From Burkholderiales bacterium (GTDB lineage Bacteria > Pseudomonadota > Gammaproteobacteria > Burkholderiales > Burkholderiaceae_C): DNA of 64,000 nucleotides. Made by a program: the position numbers and the translations under genes. Below are positions 33,369 through 43,591 of the stretch, piece by piece (within the stretch, counting starts at the first letter, position 1; every line of letters begins with the position of its first letter). The DNA lies in NCBI GenBank assembly GCA_028868305.1, contig JAGWUS010000004.1:43099-107098 (forward strand), given 5' to 3'. The notes under the pieces are model-generated. The model did no database searches. It was not told the origin of the DNA and saw nothing but the letters and a program-made list of their open reading frames with translations.

Positions 33369-35735
33369 ATGGCCTCGATCACTCCAAAATCCGACAAAGC
33401 CCCGACGGGCAAAGGCACTCCCCGGCACTGGCTGATCCGGGCAAGCCTCTGGATTACTGGGATAGCTGCAGCAGGGCTGGTGTCACTGCTTCTGCTCATA
33501 GCCCTTGCACTTTCGGTGGCGTTCCCCAATTTGCCGGATATTTCTGATCTGTCGGACTACCGCCCCAAACTCCCCCTACGAATCTTTTCTGCTGAAGGCG
33601 ACCTTCTGGGTGAGTTCGGCGAAGAACGACGGCATCTGACGCCCATCCGTGAAATTCCCAAAGTTATGTCCAATGCAGTGCTGGCGGTTGAGGACGCCCG
33701 CTTCTATCAGCATGGCGGTGTGGATTACATCGGCGTGGTGCGCGCCGGGCTGGCCAATGTGGGACGGGTGAAGAGCCAGGGCGCTTCCACCATCACCATG
33801 CAGGTGGCGCGCAATGTGTACCTAACTTCGGAAAAGACATTTACCCGCAAGATTTATGAAATTTTACTGACCTTTAAGCTGGAGCATCTACTGACTAAGG
33901 ACCAGATTCTTGAAATCTATATGAACCAGATCTTTCTGGGCAACAGGGCATACGGATTCGCGGCGGCCTCGGAAGCCTATTTTGGAAAGCCCCTCAAAGA
34001 CATCACTGTGGCAGAGGCAGCCATGCTGGCAGGATTGCCCAAGGCACCATCTGCCTACAACCCCATCAACAATCCCAAGCGGGCGCGATCGCGGCAGCTT
34101 TACATCATCGACCGCATGCTGGAAAACGGCTTCATCACGGCTGCAGAGGCCGATGCAGCCAAGAAGCAAGAACTCACGATAAAAACAGCCACCAACTCAA
34201 AGCAGGTCCACGCAGAATACGTTGCCGAGATGGTACGCCAACTGATGTACGCCCAGTACGGGGATGAAACCTACACCCGGGGTCTCAATGTCCAGACCAC
34301 GCTACGCACTGCAGATCAGGACGCCGCGTACCGGGCCTTGCGCCGGGGCATCATGGACTTTGAGCGGCGGCAAATCTATCGTGGCCCAGAAAAATTCGTG
34401 ACGCTACCGGCCAACGGTCAGGAACTTGACGATGCCATTGACGACGCACTGGATAGTCATCCGGACAATGGTGATGTCATGTCCGCCGTGGTGCTGGAGG
34501 CCGATGCCAAACATATCAAGGCAGTCCGGCAGAATGCGGAAACTCTGGAAATTACCGGCGAAGGACTCAAACCCGCGCAATCGGGGCTGTCCGACAAGGC
34601 GCCGCCCAACATCAAGATTCGACGGGGCGCCGTGATTCGGGTAGTCAGGACAAGCAAAGGCGCATGGGAAATCACACAATTACCCGAAGTTGAGGGTGCA
34701 TTCGTATCCATTGACCCACGTGACGGCTCTATTAAGGCCCTCGTGGGTGGTTTTGACTTTGCAAAGAACAAATTCAACCACGTCACCCAGGCCTGGCGCC
34801 AGCCTGGATCTAGTTTCAAGCCATTTATCTATTCTGCGGCGCTGGAAAAAGGATTCACTCCCACAACCGTGATCAACGACGCCCCCCTGTTTTTTGATGC
34901 GGGTGTCACCGGTGGACAGCCTTGGGAACCCAAGAACTACGACGGCACCTTTGAAGGTCCGATGACCATGCGACGTGGTCTGGCGAAATCAAAAAACATG
35001 ATCTCCATCCGGATATTGCAGTCGATTGGAACGCAGTACGCACAGGACTGGATCACACGCTTCGGATTTGAGGCCGAACGCCATCCGCCCTACTTGACCA
35101 TGGCGCTGGGCGCCGGATCGGTCACGCCCATGCAAATGGCCACTGCGTACTCCGTGTTTGCCAATGGCGGTTACCGGATCAACCCGTGGCTGGTTTCCAA
35201 AGTCAGTGAGCAACGTGGCAAGGTACTTGTCGAGACCTCCCCCGTGGTGGTGGATGAAACACAGCGCGCTATTGAACCCCGCAACGCCTTTCTCATGACC
35301 AACCTCCTGCAGGAAGTCACCCGATCAGGCACCGCCGCACGGGCACAGGCAACTCTCAAGCGGCCTGACATTTATGGCAAGACCGGAACGACCAACGACT
35401 CCATGGACGCCTGGTTTGCCGGTTACCAGCAGACACTCACGGCCGTTACCTGGATAGGCTATGACACGCCACGCAAGTTGGGCGACCGGGAAACGGGCGG
35501 TGGCCTGAGTCTGCCTATCTGGATCAGCTACATGGAAACCGCCTTGAAGAATGTTGCGGTTTCCGAACCCACGGCGCCTGAGGGCTTGGTCAATATAGGT
35601 GGCGAGTGGTACTACGACGAATTTTCCCGCGGCGCTGGAGTTTCCAATCTTGGGATGGACGATAAGCAAGATGCGCAACAGCCATTTCCTGCGGGCGACG
35701 AAAAGAAAAAAATTTTAGATCTATTCAAAAACTGA
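33369..35735 (+). CDS. mrcA: Penicillin-binding protein 1A (bifunctional)
   Basis: PBP1A (788 aa) polymerises and cross-links peptidoglycan. It has a membrane anchor (about 24-51) and a GT51 domain with catalytic Glu108 in EDARFYQHGG, QGASTITMQ and the RKIYE helix. An OB-like insert (about 320-440) precedes the transpeptidase domain with SSFK (Ser481), SKN and KTGTT. It faces away from pilM, a pairing conserved in Proteobacteria. Confidence 0.97.
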   Translation: MASITPKSDKAPTGKGTPRHWLIRASLWITGIAAAGLVSLLLLIALALSVAFPNLPDISDLSDYRPKLPLRIFSAEGDLLGEFGEERRHLTPIREIPKVMSNAVLAVEDARFYQHGGVDYIGVVRAGLANVGRVKSQGASTITMQVARNVYLTSEKTFTRKIYEILLTFKLEHLLTKDQILEIYMNQIFLGNRAYGFAAASEAYFGKPLKDITVAEAAMLAGLPKAPSAYNPINNPKRARSRQLYIIDRMLENGFITAAEADAAKKQELTIKTATNSKQVHAEYVAEMVRQLMYAQYGDETYTRGLNVQTTLRTADQDAAYRALRRGIMDFERRQIYRGPEKFVTLPANGQELDDAIDDALDSHPDNGDVMSAVVLEADAKHIKAVRQNAETLEITGEGLKPAQSGLSDKAPPNIKIRRGAVIRVVRTSKGAWEITQLPEVEGAFVSIDPRDGSIKALVGGFDFAKNKFNHVTQAWRQPGSSFKPFIYSAALEKGFTPTTVINDAPLFFDAGVTGGQPWEPKNYDGTFEGPMTMRRGLAKSKNMISIRILQSIGTQYAQDWITRFGFEAERHPPYLTMALGAGSVTPMQMATAYSVFANGGYRINPWLVSKVSEQRGKVLVETSPVVVDETQRAIEPRNAFLMTNLLQEVTRSGTAARAQATLKRPDIYGKTGTTNDSMDAWFAGYQQTLTAVTWIGYDTPRKLGDRETGGGLSLPIWISYMETALKNVAVSEPTAPEGLVNIGGEWYYDEFSRGAGVSNLGMDDKQDAQQPFPAGDEKKKILDLFKN

Positions 35736-36065
35736 TCAGGCCCAAAAGCGCAACTCCATCCCAGCCTGGGTCGATGCATCCCGCGACAGGGCCTCAAAAA
35801 ACTCGCCCTGCCCTTTGGTGTCTTGCCATTGCCCATGATCCCAACGGTAGTGGTAGCCGCCAGATCGGGCGGCCATCCAGACTTCATGCAAAGGTTTTTG
35901 CAGATTGATGATGATCTGGCTGCGATTGGCAAAGGTCAGAGTGACCATGCTGCCTACGCGCTGATTGTCCACGTCGGCATCGCTCTCATCGTTGATGCGG
36001 TCACAACTTGTCTCTACTGCCTTGAGTAAAGCCTCTGCACAATCCATGAATTCAGAGTCGGTCAT
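35736..36065 (-). CDS. cyaY: Iron-sulfur assembly protein CyaY (frataxin-like)
   Basis: CyaY (109 aa) is the bacterial frataxin, which binds iron and modulates IscS. The acidic first helix ([16 protein letters not shown]), [13 protein letters not shown] and the strand [26 protein letters not shown] are the frataxin fold. It converges tail-to-tail with the PBP1A gene, whose stop codon it abuts, and starts 12 bases from the divergent lptM gene. Confidence 0.95.
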   Translation of the reverse strand: MTDSEFMDCAEALLKAVETSCDRINDESDADVDNQRVGSMVTLTFANRSQIIINLQKPLHEVWMAARSGGYHYRWDHGQWQDTKGQGEFFEALSRDASTQAGMELRFWA

Positions 36066-36077
36066 TACAATTTCACC

Positions 36078-36248
36078 ATGTTGAAAGCAAATCGAATTCT
36101 AGTCAGCGCAATGGTCCTTGCAGCGGCTGTGGTGAATTTTGCGGGATGCGGGCAGACCGGAGCGCTCTACCTTCCGGAACGCAATAGCCCCATGCCAACA
36201 ACGACCGCCCCCACCCCATTACCTGCTACCACACCAACTCCTCACTGA
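36078..36248 (+). CDS. lptM: LptM-like small lipoprotein (YifL family)
   Basis: A 56-aa lipoprotein with an N-terminal signal ([14 protein letters not shown]), lipobox FAGC (Cys24) and the family's [10 protein letters not shown] motif, then a Thr/Pro-rich tail. LptM helps the LptD-LptE outer-membrane translocon mature. It is 5 bases upstream of lysA, the usual pairing, and diverges from cyaY only 12 bases away, so promoters must overlap the neighbouring reading frames. Confidence 0.85.
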   Translation: MLKANRILVSAMVLAAAVVNFAGCGQTGALYLPERNSPMPTTTAPTPLPATTPTPH

Positions 36249-36253
36249 ACCTG

Positions 36254-37543
36254 ATGACCACCGACACCCTTCCCGGACACCCCCATATCCACTACGCTGC
36301 CGGACAGCTGCAAGTAGAAGACTGCGCCCTTGACGCTCTTGCCACGGAGTTTGGAACCCCGCTGTTCGTGTATTCCAAGGCGTCGATGCTGTCAGCGCTG
36401 GCAGCCTACCAGTGTGGATTTGCCGGACGCAACGCCCAGATCTGCTATGCCATGAAGGCCAGTTCCACACTCGGCGTGCTTCAGGTATTTGCACAGGCCG
36501 GCTGCGGATTCGACATCGTTTCGGGCGGCGAACTAGCCCGGGTGATGGCTGCGGGCGCTGACGCCAGCAAGGTGATTTTTTCCGGCGTGGGCAAAACCCG
36601 TGACGAAATGCGCCGGGCCCTGGACACCGGCATTGGCTGTTTCAATGTGGAGAGCGAAGCAGAAATCGACGTGCTCAACGCCGTGGCCGTCTCCATGGGC
36701 AAGCGGGCACCTATCAGCATTCGTGTCAATCCCAATGTCGACCCCAAGACCCATCCCTATATTTCCACCGGACTCAAGGGCAACAAGTTCGGCATCGCGC
36801 ACGAACGCACGCTGGCCACCTACCAGCATGCTGCGTCGCTGCCCGGGCTGGACGTTGTGGGTATTGACTGCCATATTGGATCCCAGATCACCGAGGAAAC
36901 ACCGTATCTCGACGCCATGGACCGCATGCTGGACCTGGTGGAAGCCATTGAAGCGGCAGGCATCCCCATTCACCATATCGATTTTGGTGGTGGCCTGGGC
37001 ATCAACTACAACGACGACACTCCACCACCCGCCGATGTGCTGTGGGCAAAACTGCTGGCCAAACTGGATGCGCGTGGCTTTGGCCAACGCAAACTGATGA
37101 TTGAGCCCGGAAGGTCACTGGTGGGCAACGCTGGCGTATGCGTTACCGAAGTGCTGTTCATGAAGCCAGGCGAACAGAAAAACTTCTGCATTGTGGATGC
37201 GGCGATGAACGACCTGCCTCGGCCAGCCATGTACCAGGCATTCCACACCATCGTTCCCCTGTCTGAAGTGCAGCAGATCAAGAGCGAAAGCAAGAGTTTG
37301 CTTTGCGATGTGGTGGGGCCGGTCTGCGAGAGCGGCGACTGGATTGGCCGCGACCGGGCGCTAGCCGTGGCTGCGGGTGACCGTCTGGCCGTCCTGTCTG
37401 CAGGCGCGTACTGCATGAGCATGTCCAGCAACTACAACTCGCGCCCCAAAGCCGCCGAGGTGCTGGTGGACGCGAGCCATTACCACCTGATACGCGCCCG
37501 TGACACTTTGATGGACCAGATGCGCGGCGAGCTTTTACTCTGA
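36254..37543 (+). CDS. lysA: Diaminopimelate decarboxylase LysA
   Basis: LysA (429 aa) decarboxylates meso-DAP to lysine with PLP. The PLP lysine is K68 in YAMKASST. HIGSQI, GGGLGI, EPGRSLVG and CESGDW line the active site of this alanine racemase-like barrel enzyme. It follows lptM by 5 bases and converges on msrQ. Confidence 0.97.
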   Translation: MTTDTLPGHPHIHYAAGQLQVEDCALDALATEFGTPLFVYSKASMLSALAAYQCGFAGRNAQICYAMKASSTLGVLQVFAQAGCGFDIVSGGELARVMAAGADASKVIFSGVGKTRDEMRRALDTGIGCFNVESEAEIDVLNAVAVSMGKRAPISIRVNPNVDPKTHPYISTGLKGNKFGIAHERTLATYQHAASLPGLDVVGIDCHIGSQITEETPYLDAMDRMLDLVEAIEAAGIPIHHIDFGGGLGINYNDDTPPPADVLWAKLLAKLDARGFGQRKLMIEPGRSLVGNAGVCVTEVLFMKPGEQKNFCIVDAAMNDLPRPAMYQAFHTIVPLSEVQQIKSESKSLLCDVVGPVCESGDWIGRDRALAVAAGDRLAVLSAGAYCMSMSSNYNSRPKAAEVLVDASHYHLIRARDTLMDQMRGELLL

Positions 37544-37548
37544 ACGCT

Positions 37549-37596
37549 ATGCTATTGATAGCTTAATGCGCATATCCTGCATGGGCTAGCGGCCAT
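37549..37596 (+). repeat. Dispersed repeat, copy E, between lysA and msrQ
   Basis: ATGCTATTGATAGC, AATGCGCATATCC and ATGGGCTAGCGG match the family, with a shortened head loop. Its GGCTAG supplies the msrQ stop codon (CTA at 37586-37588 on the plus strand). Confidence 0.65.
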
Positions 37597-38239
37597 TTTT
37601 TCCAAAATAGCGCTGCAAACGCCAGCCCAGTAACACGGCCAGAATCACGGCATAGACAGCCACTTCCGTGAAGTTATTCTTGCCCGCACGCATCCAGAAA
37701 AAGTGCAGTACGGCAAGCACGGCAACCACATAAACACTCTGGTGCAGGGCAAGCCAGCGACGTGCCCCCAATGTGCGAATGGCCCGATTGGATGATGTCA
37801 GCGCCAGCGGGGTGAGCAGCACCACCGACAGGAAGCCCACCAGGATAAACGGGCGCTTTGAGATATCGACGGTTATATCGACCAGGTCAAACCCCATGTC
37901 GAACCAGCTGTACGCCAGCAGATGGAGGACCGCATAGAAATATACATACAGACCCACCATGCGCCTAAACCGCGCCAGACCTGGCAATCCGGCAACAACA
38001 CGCATCGGAGTCACCACCAGCACCAGACAAAGCATCCGCAGTGTCCAGTCTCCGAGTGCGCGTTCCAGCGCCTCTGCCGGATTGGCGCCCAGATGGTCAA
38101 AGGCTGCGGCGTACACCAGCCACAGCGCAGGCAGCAACCCAAAGATAAAAGCTACCGGCTTGGCGGACCTGTGCAACAGCAAGGCATTCACGAAAAACAG
38201 CACGCGATCAATAGAACTTTTTGAGGTCCATGCCGGCAT
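37586..38239 (-). CDS. msrQ: Heme-binding membrane subunit MsrQ
   Basis: MsrQ (217 aa) is the six-helix b-type cytochrome that feeds electrons from the quinone pool to MsrP for repair of oxidised methionines in the periplasm. Conserved His residues lie in [10 protein letters not shown] and [19 protein letters not shown]. The gene overlaps msrP by 32 bases, and its stop codon is formed by a repeat element. Confidence 0.93.
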   Translation of the reverse strand: MPAWTSKSSIDRVLFFVNALLLHRSAKPVAFIFGLLPALWLVYAAAFDHLGANPAEALERALGDWTLRMLCLVLVVTPMRVVAGLPGLARFRRMVGLYVYFYAVLHLLAYSWFDMGFDLVDITVDISKRPFILVGFLSVVLLTPLALTSSNRAIRTLGARRWLALHQSVYVVAVLAVLHFFWMRAGKNNFTEVAVYAVILAVLLGWRLQRYFGKNGR

Positions 38240-39215
38240 ATAGCTGGCCCACTTGGGCCTCGTAGCCGTTGAACATCAGGGTCTTGCGCTTTTTGGCAAA
38301 TAGACCGTCCTCGCCAATGCGGCGCTCGGTGGCCTGGCTCCAGCGTGGATGGTCCACGTTGGGGTTTACATTGGAATAAAAGCCATACTCGTTGGCGGCC
38401 GCCTTGTTCCAGGCCGTTCCCGGCTGCTTGTCGGTAAAACGGATCTTGACGATGCTCTTGCCGCTCTTGAATCCGTACTTCCACGGCACCACCAGTCGCA
38501 CCGGTGCACCACTTTGCTTGGGCAACACTTCACCGTACATACCAAATGTAAGCAGAGTCAGGGGATGCATGGCCTCATCCAGCCGCAAACCTTCCACATA
38601 GGGCCAGTCAAGCACGCGGGAGCCGACAAACGGCATGGTTTTGGGGTCGGCCAGGGTAATGAACTCTACGTATTTGGCGCTGCCCAGCGGCTCTACCCGC
38701 TTGATGAGTTCGCCCAGGGAATAGCCCACCCACGGAATCACCATGGACCAGCCTTCCACACATCGCAAGCGGTAAATGCGCTCTTCCAGCGGGCTAAGCT
38801 TGAGTAAATCCTCCAGCGCCAACCGTCCCGGTTTCTTGACCAGCCCTTCAATTTCCACCGACCAGGGACTAATTTTCAGGGTATGCGCGTTGATGGCAGG
38901 GTCGGCCTTGTCGGTACCGAATTCATAGAAGTTGTTGTAGGTACTTGCGTCCTTGTACGGAGTGGCTTTTTCCATGGTGACCGCCGCGTCCACCCTGGAT
39001 ACGCCACCGGTCAACGCTGCCAGCTTTCCGGGCCGTTGGCCCCAGGATGCCGATTGGGCCAATGCCTGGCGCGAGGCCCACAAGGCCATGGAACTTCCAG
39101 CCGCGCCAGCAGCAAGCGTTTTAAGGAAGGTGCGCCGATCCTCGTAAACCTTGCGGTCCGTTATTTCGCTGGCTACAGGATGACGGAAACCATCGGCACC
39201 GGACTGGATCAGCAT
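38208..39215 (-). CDS. msrP: Protein-methionine-sulfoxide reductase catalytic subunit MsrP
   Basis: MsrP (335 aa) is a molybdopterin enzyme exported by Tat that repairs methionine sulfoxide in the periplasm. The twin-arginine signal is [16 protein letters not shown] (R27-R28), and the Mo-ligand cysteine lies in YRLRCVEGW (about residue 160). WPYVEGLR and [11 protein letters not shown] are family motifs. Confidence 0.95.
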   Translation of the reverse strand: MLIQSGADGFRHPVASEITDRKVYEDRRTFLKTLAAGAAGSSMALWASRQALAQSASWGQRPGKLAALTGGVSRVDAAVTMEKATPYKDASTYNNFYEFGTDKADPAINAHTLKISPWSVEIEGLVKKPGRLALEDLLKLSPLEERIYRLRCVEGWSMVIPWVGYSLGELIKRVEPLGSAKYVEFITLADPKTMPFVGSRVLDWPYVEGLRLDEAMHPLTLLTFGMYGEVLPKQSGAPVRLVVPWKYGFKSGKSIVKIRFTDKQPGTAWNKAAANEYGFYSNVNPNVDHPRWSQATERRIGEDGLFAKKRKTLMFNGYEAQVGQLYAGMDLKKFY

Positions 39216-39260
39216 AGCGACCTCCGTGGAAATAAATTGGTCGTGCGGCGACCGCCGTTC

Positions 39261-40619
39261 TTACAGCGTGCCGTAACTGTGCAGACCGCTAAGAAACATG
39301 TTGACCCCAATAAAGGCAAAGGTAGTCACCGCCAAGCCGGACAGTGCCCACCAGGCGGCCACCGTGCCCCGCAGCCCCTTCATGAGCCGCATATGCAGCC
39401 ACGCGGCGTAATTGAGCCAGACAATCAATGCCCAGGTTTCCTTGGGGTCCCAGCTCCAGTAGCCGCCCCAAGCCTCGGCAGCCCACAGCGCACCCAGCAC
39501 GGTGGCAATGGTGAAGAAAGCAAAGCCAACGGCAATGGACTTGTACATCACATCGTCCAGGATTTCGAACGATGGCAATTTAGCGGCAATGCGGCTGCGT
39601 CCAAACAGAATGCTGGCCACGATCAACGCCGAGATGCCGAAGTACACCGCCCAGTAGTCACTCATACCGGCAACAGCAGACTTGCGAAACACAATAGGCT
39701 CAAAACACAGCACCACACCCAGCAACCACAGCGGCGCCAGCTTGTACCAGCGCGTCTCGGTAGCCTGCTGCTTGATGAGGTAAGCAAACGCCACCATGGC
39801 CGATAACGCAAAAGTGCCATACCCAATGAAATTGGCAGGCACGTGCAACTTCATCCACCAACTCTTGAGGGCGGGGACCAACGGCTGGATTTCGTAGGCC
39901 TGTCGCACAAGGGTATACCAGAGCAAGAATCCCACCGCTGCACTGACAACCAGCATGACAAAGGCACCCAGCGCACGGGTTTTGTACTGCGCTTCAAAGT
40001 AGAGATAGAAGGCTGCGGTCAGCCAGCAAAAAAGCACGAACACTTCATACAGGTTGCTCACTGGAATGTGTCCAATGTCCGCGCCCAGTAAATAGCTCTC
40101 GTACCATCGCACCATGGTACCGGTCAGAGCCATGGTGATAGCCACCCACACGAGACGTGAGGCCACCAGTTCCATACCCTCGGCACGGTCTTTGACAAAT
40201 ACGCCAATCCAGTAAAAAGCCGTACTCATGAAAAACAACATGCTCATCCAGAGGATGGCGGACTGGCTCGAAAGAAAGTACTTCAACCAGAACACCGACT
40301 CCGCACGGGCCAGACTACCCTGGTACGAGGCGATACCTGCCAGCGACAACCCTGTTACCACGAGCATCAGGATGGCCAGTGGACGCCAGAACCAGCCCAG
40401 CATGATGGCACTGGGAATCGCTGCCAGCAGAATGCCTTTTTCATAGACATCCATGGCGGCGTAGTACTGGGTGAAGGCAAACAGCCCGCCACACACCACC
40501 GCCAATGCGAACACCCAGTCAAACGCATTGCGCCGAGAAAAATAACCTGCGTTGAGCAAATCACTGTGCCCCACTCCACTGCCCTGAGAGGAAGGAGAAG
40601 GTATGGATACGGTATTCAT
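39261..40619 (-). CDS. ccsB: Cytochrome c biogenesis protein CcsB (CcsA-like)
   Basis: This 452-aa polytopic protein carries the WWD heme-handling motif GGYWSWDPKETWALIVWL, with flanking His residues in LKLHVPANFIGYG-like and WLHMRLM segments. It forms the System II cytochrome c synthase with ResB. It starts 5 bases after the resB stop, on the same strand. Confidence 0.94.
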   Translation of the reverse strand: MNTVSIPSPSSQGSGVGHSDLLNAGYFSRRNAFDWVFALAVVCGGLFAFTQYYAAMDVYEKGILLAAIPSAIMLGWFWRPLAILMLVVTGLSLAGIASYQGSLARAESVFWLKYFLSSQSAILWMSMLFFMSTAFYWIGVFVKDRAEGMELVASRLVWVAITMALTGTMVRWYESYLLGADIGHIPVSNLYEVFVLFCWLTAAFYLYFEAQYKTRALGAFVMLVVSAAVGFLLWYTLVRQAYEIQPLVPALKSWWMKLHVPANFIGYGTFALSAMVAFAYLIKQQATETRWYKLAPLWLLGVVLCFEPIVFRKSAVAGMSDYWAVYFGISALIVASILFGRSRIAAKLPSFEILDDVMYKSIAVGFAFFTIATVLGALWAAEAWGGYWSWDPKETWALIVWLNYAAWLHMRLMKGLRGTVAAWWALSGLAVTTFAFIGVNMFLSGLHSYGTL

Positions 40620-40623
40620 AGTT

Positions 40624-42771
40624 TCAATCGGTCACGCCCAGCAAACGGGCTTTGAGTTGTTCAAATTCTCGGTCGCCATCCATCGTCTTGCGGTTGGTCG
40701 AAAGTGCCATGGTGGCATGCGCCCTGGGCGCGTCCCCCGGCTTTTCATCTGCCGCAACACTAAACCATATCCACAAACGTCGCTCGCGCACGTACAACAT
40801 GGCAAATACCCCCAGGATCAGAAGGGCACACCCCAGGTAAACCACCGTCTTACCAGGTGCACGGGCTACCTGGAAGACGCTTGCCTGCAGTTGGGTGAAG
40901 TCTGTCAACTGTAAGGTGACAGGTGCTGGATACAGGGGAGCGTCGCTCAAAGCCAGCACGGCCTGGGTCATAAACTTCTGCGTCTTCTGGTCACCAGGCA
41001 GGGGGGGCAGCCCAGCACTCTCCCGCGAAAGCTGCGCCAGCTCGAACAAGGTGCCATTCAGGATACGGATCAGGACTTCACCGGCTTTGTTGCGCTCATT
41101 TTCAGGAACATTGGCCTCAATAAAGTCCGCAATGGTCTGGAGCCCAGCTGCTGGTGCTGTGGCGCCGGGGCGGTCCACACCTGCAAATAGCGACAGCGCG
41201 CGCAAGGCCGAAGCATCCAACTGCTGTGAAAGTTGCACATTTTTAGGATCCACGGCCTGTGAAACGTAGCGCTTGACCGCCTTTTCTCGCATGACCGGAT
41301 CCAGCAAGGCGTAGCGCAAACGCATGAAGTCGTCCATACTTCCCTGCGCATCCGCGGGGACACGCAAATAGCGAAACGGTTCGGCCGGCGATTCCCGCAT
41401 TCCCAGCAGGAATACCGGGGTGCCTTCGCCCATATCCACCGGCAGCATATAGTTATTGAACTCGCGCGCCTGACCTGCGGCATCGCGCAATTTGTAGCTC
41501 ACACTGGGGCCAACATTGCGCAAGTCTTTCTTGCCATCAACCTTGTTGGCTGCACCCAGGCTGGCATTCAAGGTCTCCCGCAAATCAACCTTGCGAACGT
41601 CGGTCCCCGACATGCGGTCTCCGGCAAAATTCTCCACATTGATGACCCGTAAACCGGTGTATTCCACCACCAGCTGCTCGCCGGCAGCATCGGTACCACG
41701 GGTCAACTGCGAAGATCCACCGATAGTTCCCTGCAACTCAAAGGACTTGGCAGGTGCATGCATGGGCACTGCCTTGAAACGCACGGTGGACCCTCCGTCG
41801 TCAAAGCTGCTTTGGTAAATCTCGATGCCTTTGTAGCTCGCCGGATGATTCACCTCCACCCGGGTGGCTATCTTCTCGCCCGTTTCTTTGTCGTGAATCA
41901 CGATGTCACTAGCAAACAATTTAGGCATACCCGTAGAGTAGTACTCCACCACAAACTTCTTCAGCTCCACTGCAAATGGCAACTCCTGCAACAGGATGCC
42001 GTCCGACTGGCTCAAAATGGCCGTATCAGACTGGGTGCCTTCAGCCACCAGAAGATTGCCGCGAAACGTGGGGTTCCGTTCGGTAAGACGGTGCTCCTTG
42101 GCCACATCGGCAATCATGCCGCCGCCCTTGTAAGGCGTTTTGCCATTGATCAGCATCTGCGCCCGCACAACGAGATCCCCGTCGAGCAAACCACCCAGGC
42201 ACACCAGAACAATTGCACTGTGTGCTGCGATGTAACCCACCTTATTGGCAGACCCCGCCTTGGCTGCCAACATCCAGCCCCCTGCGCCAGAGCCTTCCCT
42301 CTGTTGCAATTTGACTTTCCAGCCCCCGGTTGCCAGCAAGTTTCCCAGGCGGCGTGCCGCATTCTCCGGCGACTCCTCCAGCACGGCCTGAGCACGGTGG
42401 CCGAAGGCTTTCAGACTCTGCTCCCGAATGTTTTCCTTGTAGGACTTCAAGTCTGCAAAGATTTTTGGGGTATTGCGCGCAATACACAGCGACGTACTGG
42501 TTACCAGAAACCCCAGGATAGCCAAAAACCACCAGGCGCTATAGACATTGTAGAGACTAGCGCGCGCAAACACTTCCGCCCAGAAAGGACCAAACTGGTT
42601 GATATAGTTATTCAGTGGTTCATGCTGCTTGAGCACGGTGCCAATGATCGAAGCAATGCAAATCACCGTGAGCAGCGATATGGCGAACCGCATGGATGAC
42701 AGCAACTCCACACCGGCGCGCAGGGCGCGCGAGCCAGTATTTAACTCAAGGCCTTGGGTGGAAACAGTCAT
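40624..42771 (-). CDS. resB: Cytochrome c biogenesis protein ResB (Ccs1)
   Basis: ResB (715 aa) supports apocytochrome reduction and heme delivery in System II. Three N-terminal membrane helices (about 20-45, 80-105 and 170-195), a large periplasmic domain (about 215-650) and a last helix (about 655-675) match the family. It precedes ccsB and lies after the cytochrome c4 gene. Confidence 0.94.
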   Translation of the reverse strand: MTVSTQGLELNTGSRALRAGVELLSSMRFAISLLTVICIASIIGTVLKQHEPLNNYINQFGPFWAEVFARASLYNVYSAWWFLAILGFLVTSTSLCIARNTPKIFADLKSYKENIREQSLKAFGHRAQAVLEESPENAARRLGNLLATGGWKVKLQQREGSGAGGWMLAAKAGSANKVGYIAAHSAIVLVCLGGLLDGDLVVRAQMLINGKTPYKGGGMIADVAKEHRLTERNPTFRGNLLVAEGTQSDTAILSQSDGILLQELPFAVELKKFVVEYYSTGMPKLFASDIVIHDKETGEKIATRVEVNHPASYKGIEIYQSSFDDGGSTVRFKAVPMHAPAKSFELQGTIGGSSQLTRGTDAAGEQLVVEYTGLRVINVENFAGDRMSGTDVRKVDLRETLNASLGAANKVDGKKDLRNVGPSVSYKLRDAAGQAREFNNYMLPVDMGEGTPVFLLGMRESPAEPFRYLRVPADAQGSMDDFMRLRYALLDPVMREKAVKRYVSQAVDPKNVQLSQQLDASALRALSLFAGVDRPGATAPAAGLQTIADFIEANVPENERNKAGEVLIRILNGTLFELAQLSRESAGLPPLPGDQKTQKFMTQAVLALSDAPLYPAPVTLQLTDFTQLQASVFQVARAPGKTVVYLGCALLILGVFAMLYVRERRLWIWFSVAADEKPGDAPRAHATMALSTNRKTMDGDREFEQLKARLLGVTD

Positions 42772-42791
42772 GGATGTCTGAAATGGGCATC

Positions 42792-42826
42792 AAAAAAAGG
42801 CAGGCCACCTTCTGGTGTACCTGCCC
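42792..42826 (-). terminator. Rho-independent terminator of the cytochrome c4 gene
   Basis: On the minus strand GGCAGG, TA, CACC, loop AGAA, GGTG, G, CCTGCC pairs into a long stem followed by seven Ts. It lies about 57 bases past the cytochrome c4 stop codon and 21 bases before resB. Confidence 0.85.
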
Positions 42827-42882
42827 GATTAGGGTTGCTTGCCAGCAAAAGGTTCCCCTGGAACCCCGGCAATTCCCGGAAA

Positions 42883-43521
42883 TTAACGCAAACCTGCGAC
42901 GTAATCAGCCACGGCCTTGATTTCGCGATCGTTCATCTTGGCAGCAACCTGGGTCATTGGCAGGCTGTTCTTGCGGCCACCATCACGGAAAGCCGTCAAC
43001 TGCGCGATAGCGTAATCAGCATGCTGACCGCTCAGGCGGGGGTATTGCGAAGGAATGCCTGCGCCATTAGGGCTATGACAACCAGCGCAAGCAGGCACCT
43101 GACGATCTGCGATACCGCCACGATAAATGCGCTCACCCAAGGTCACCAATTCTTTGTCCTTGGCAAAGCCAGGCTTGGCTTTCTTGGTAGTCACCCAGTA
43201 AGCGACATTCTTCATGTCTTCATCGGACAGTGCAGAGGCAAACCCCTTCATGATGGCGTTGGCACGCTTGTCAGACTTGAACTCCTGCAACTGCTTGACC
43301 AAGTATTCGGGGTGTTGCTGCGCCAGTTTGGGGTACGCAGGCGTGCCCGAGTTACCGTCTGCGCCGTGGCAGGCTGCGCAAACCGCGCCGAAGGTGGCCT
43401 CGCCTTTGGCCAAATCTGGCTTGGTGGCCTTGGCCACCTCGGGTTTGGCGTCGTTGGCGAACGCAGAAATGGAGGCCGCTGCAACAACAGCGGCGATAAG
43501 CAGAGGGGCAAACAACTTCAT
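42883..43521 (-). CDS. Diheme cytochrome c4
   Basis: The ATG at 43521 gives a clean signal peptide (MKLFAPLLIAAVVAAA, ending near SAFA), unlike the longer reading from 43545. The 212-aa product has two CXXCH heme sites (C48-C51-H52 and C145-C148-H149) with distal Met regions, the two-domain c4 layout. Cytochrome c4 carries electrons in the periplasm, often to terminal oxidases. It sits with its own maturation genes (resB, ccsB). Confidence 0.93.
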   Translation of the reverse strand: MKLFAPLLIAAVVAAASISAFANDAKPEVAKATKPDLAKGEATFGAVCAACHGADGNSGTPAYPKLAQQHPEYLVKQLQEFKSDKRANAIMKGFASALSDEDMKNVAYWVTTKKAKPGFAKDKELVTLGERIYRGGIADRQVPACAGCHSPNGAGIPSQYPRLSGQHADYAIAQLTAFRDGGRKNSLPMTQVAAKMNDREIKAVADYVAGLR

Positions 43522-43591
43522 AGTGCGGTCAAGTCTGGTGAGCAAAACTGCACCATTCTACAATGGCGCTTCGGGTTTCACCTTCAATTAA

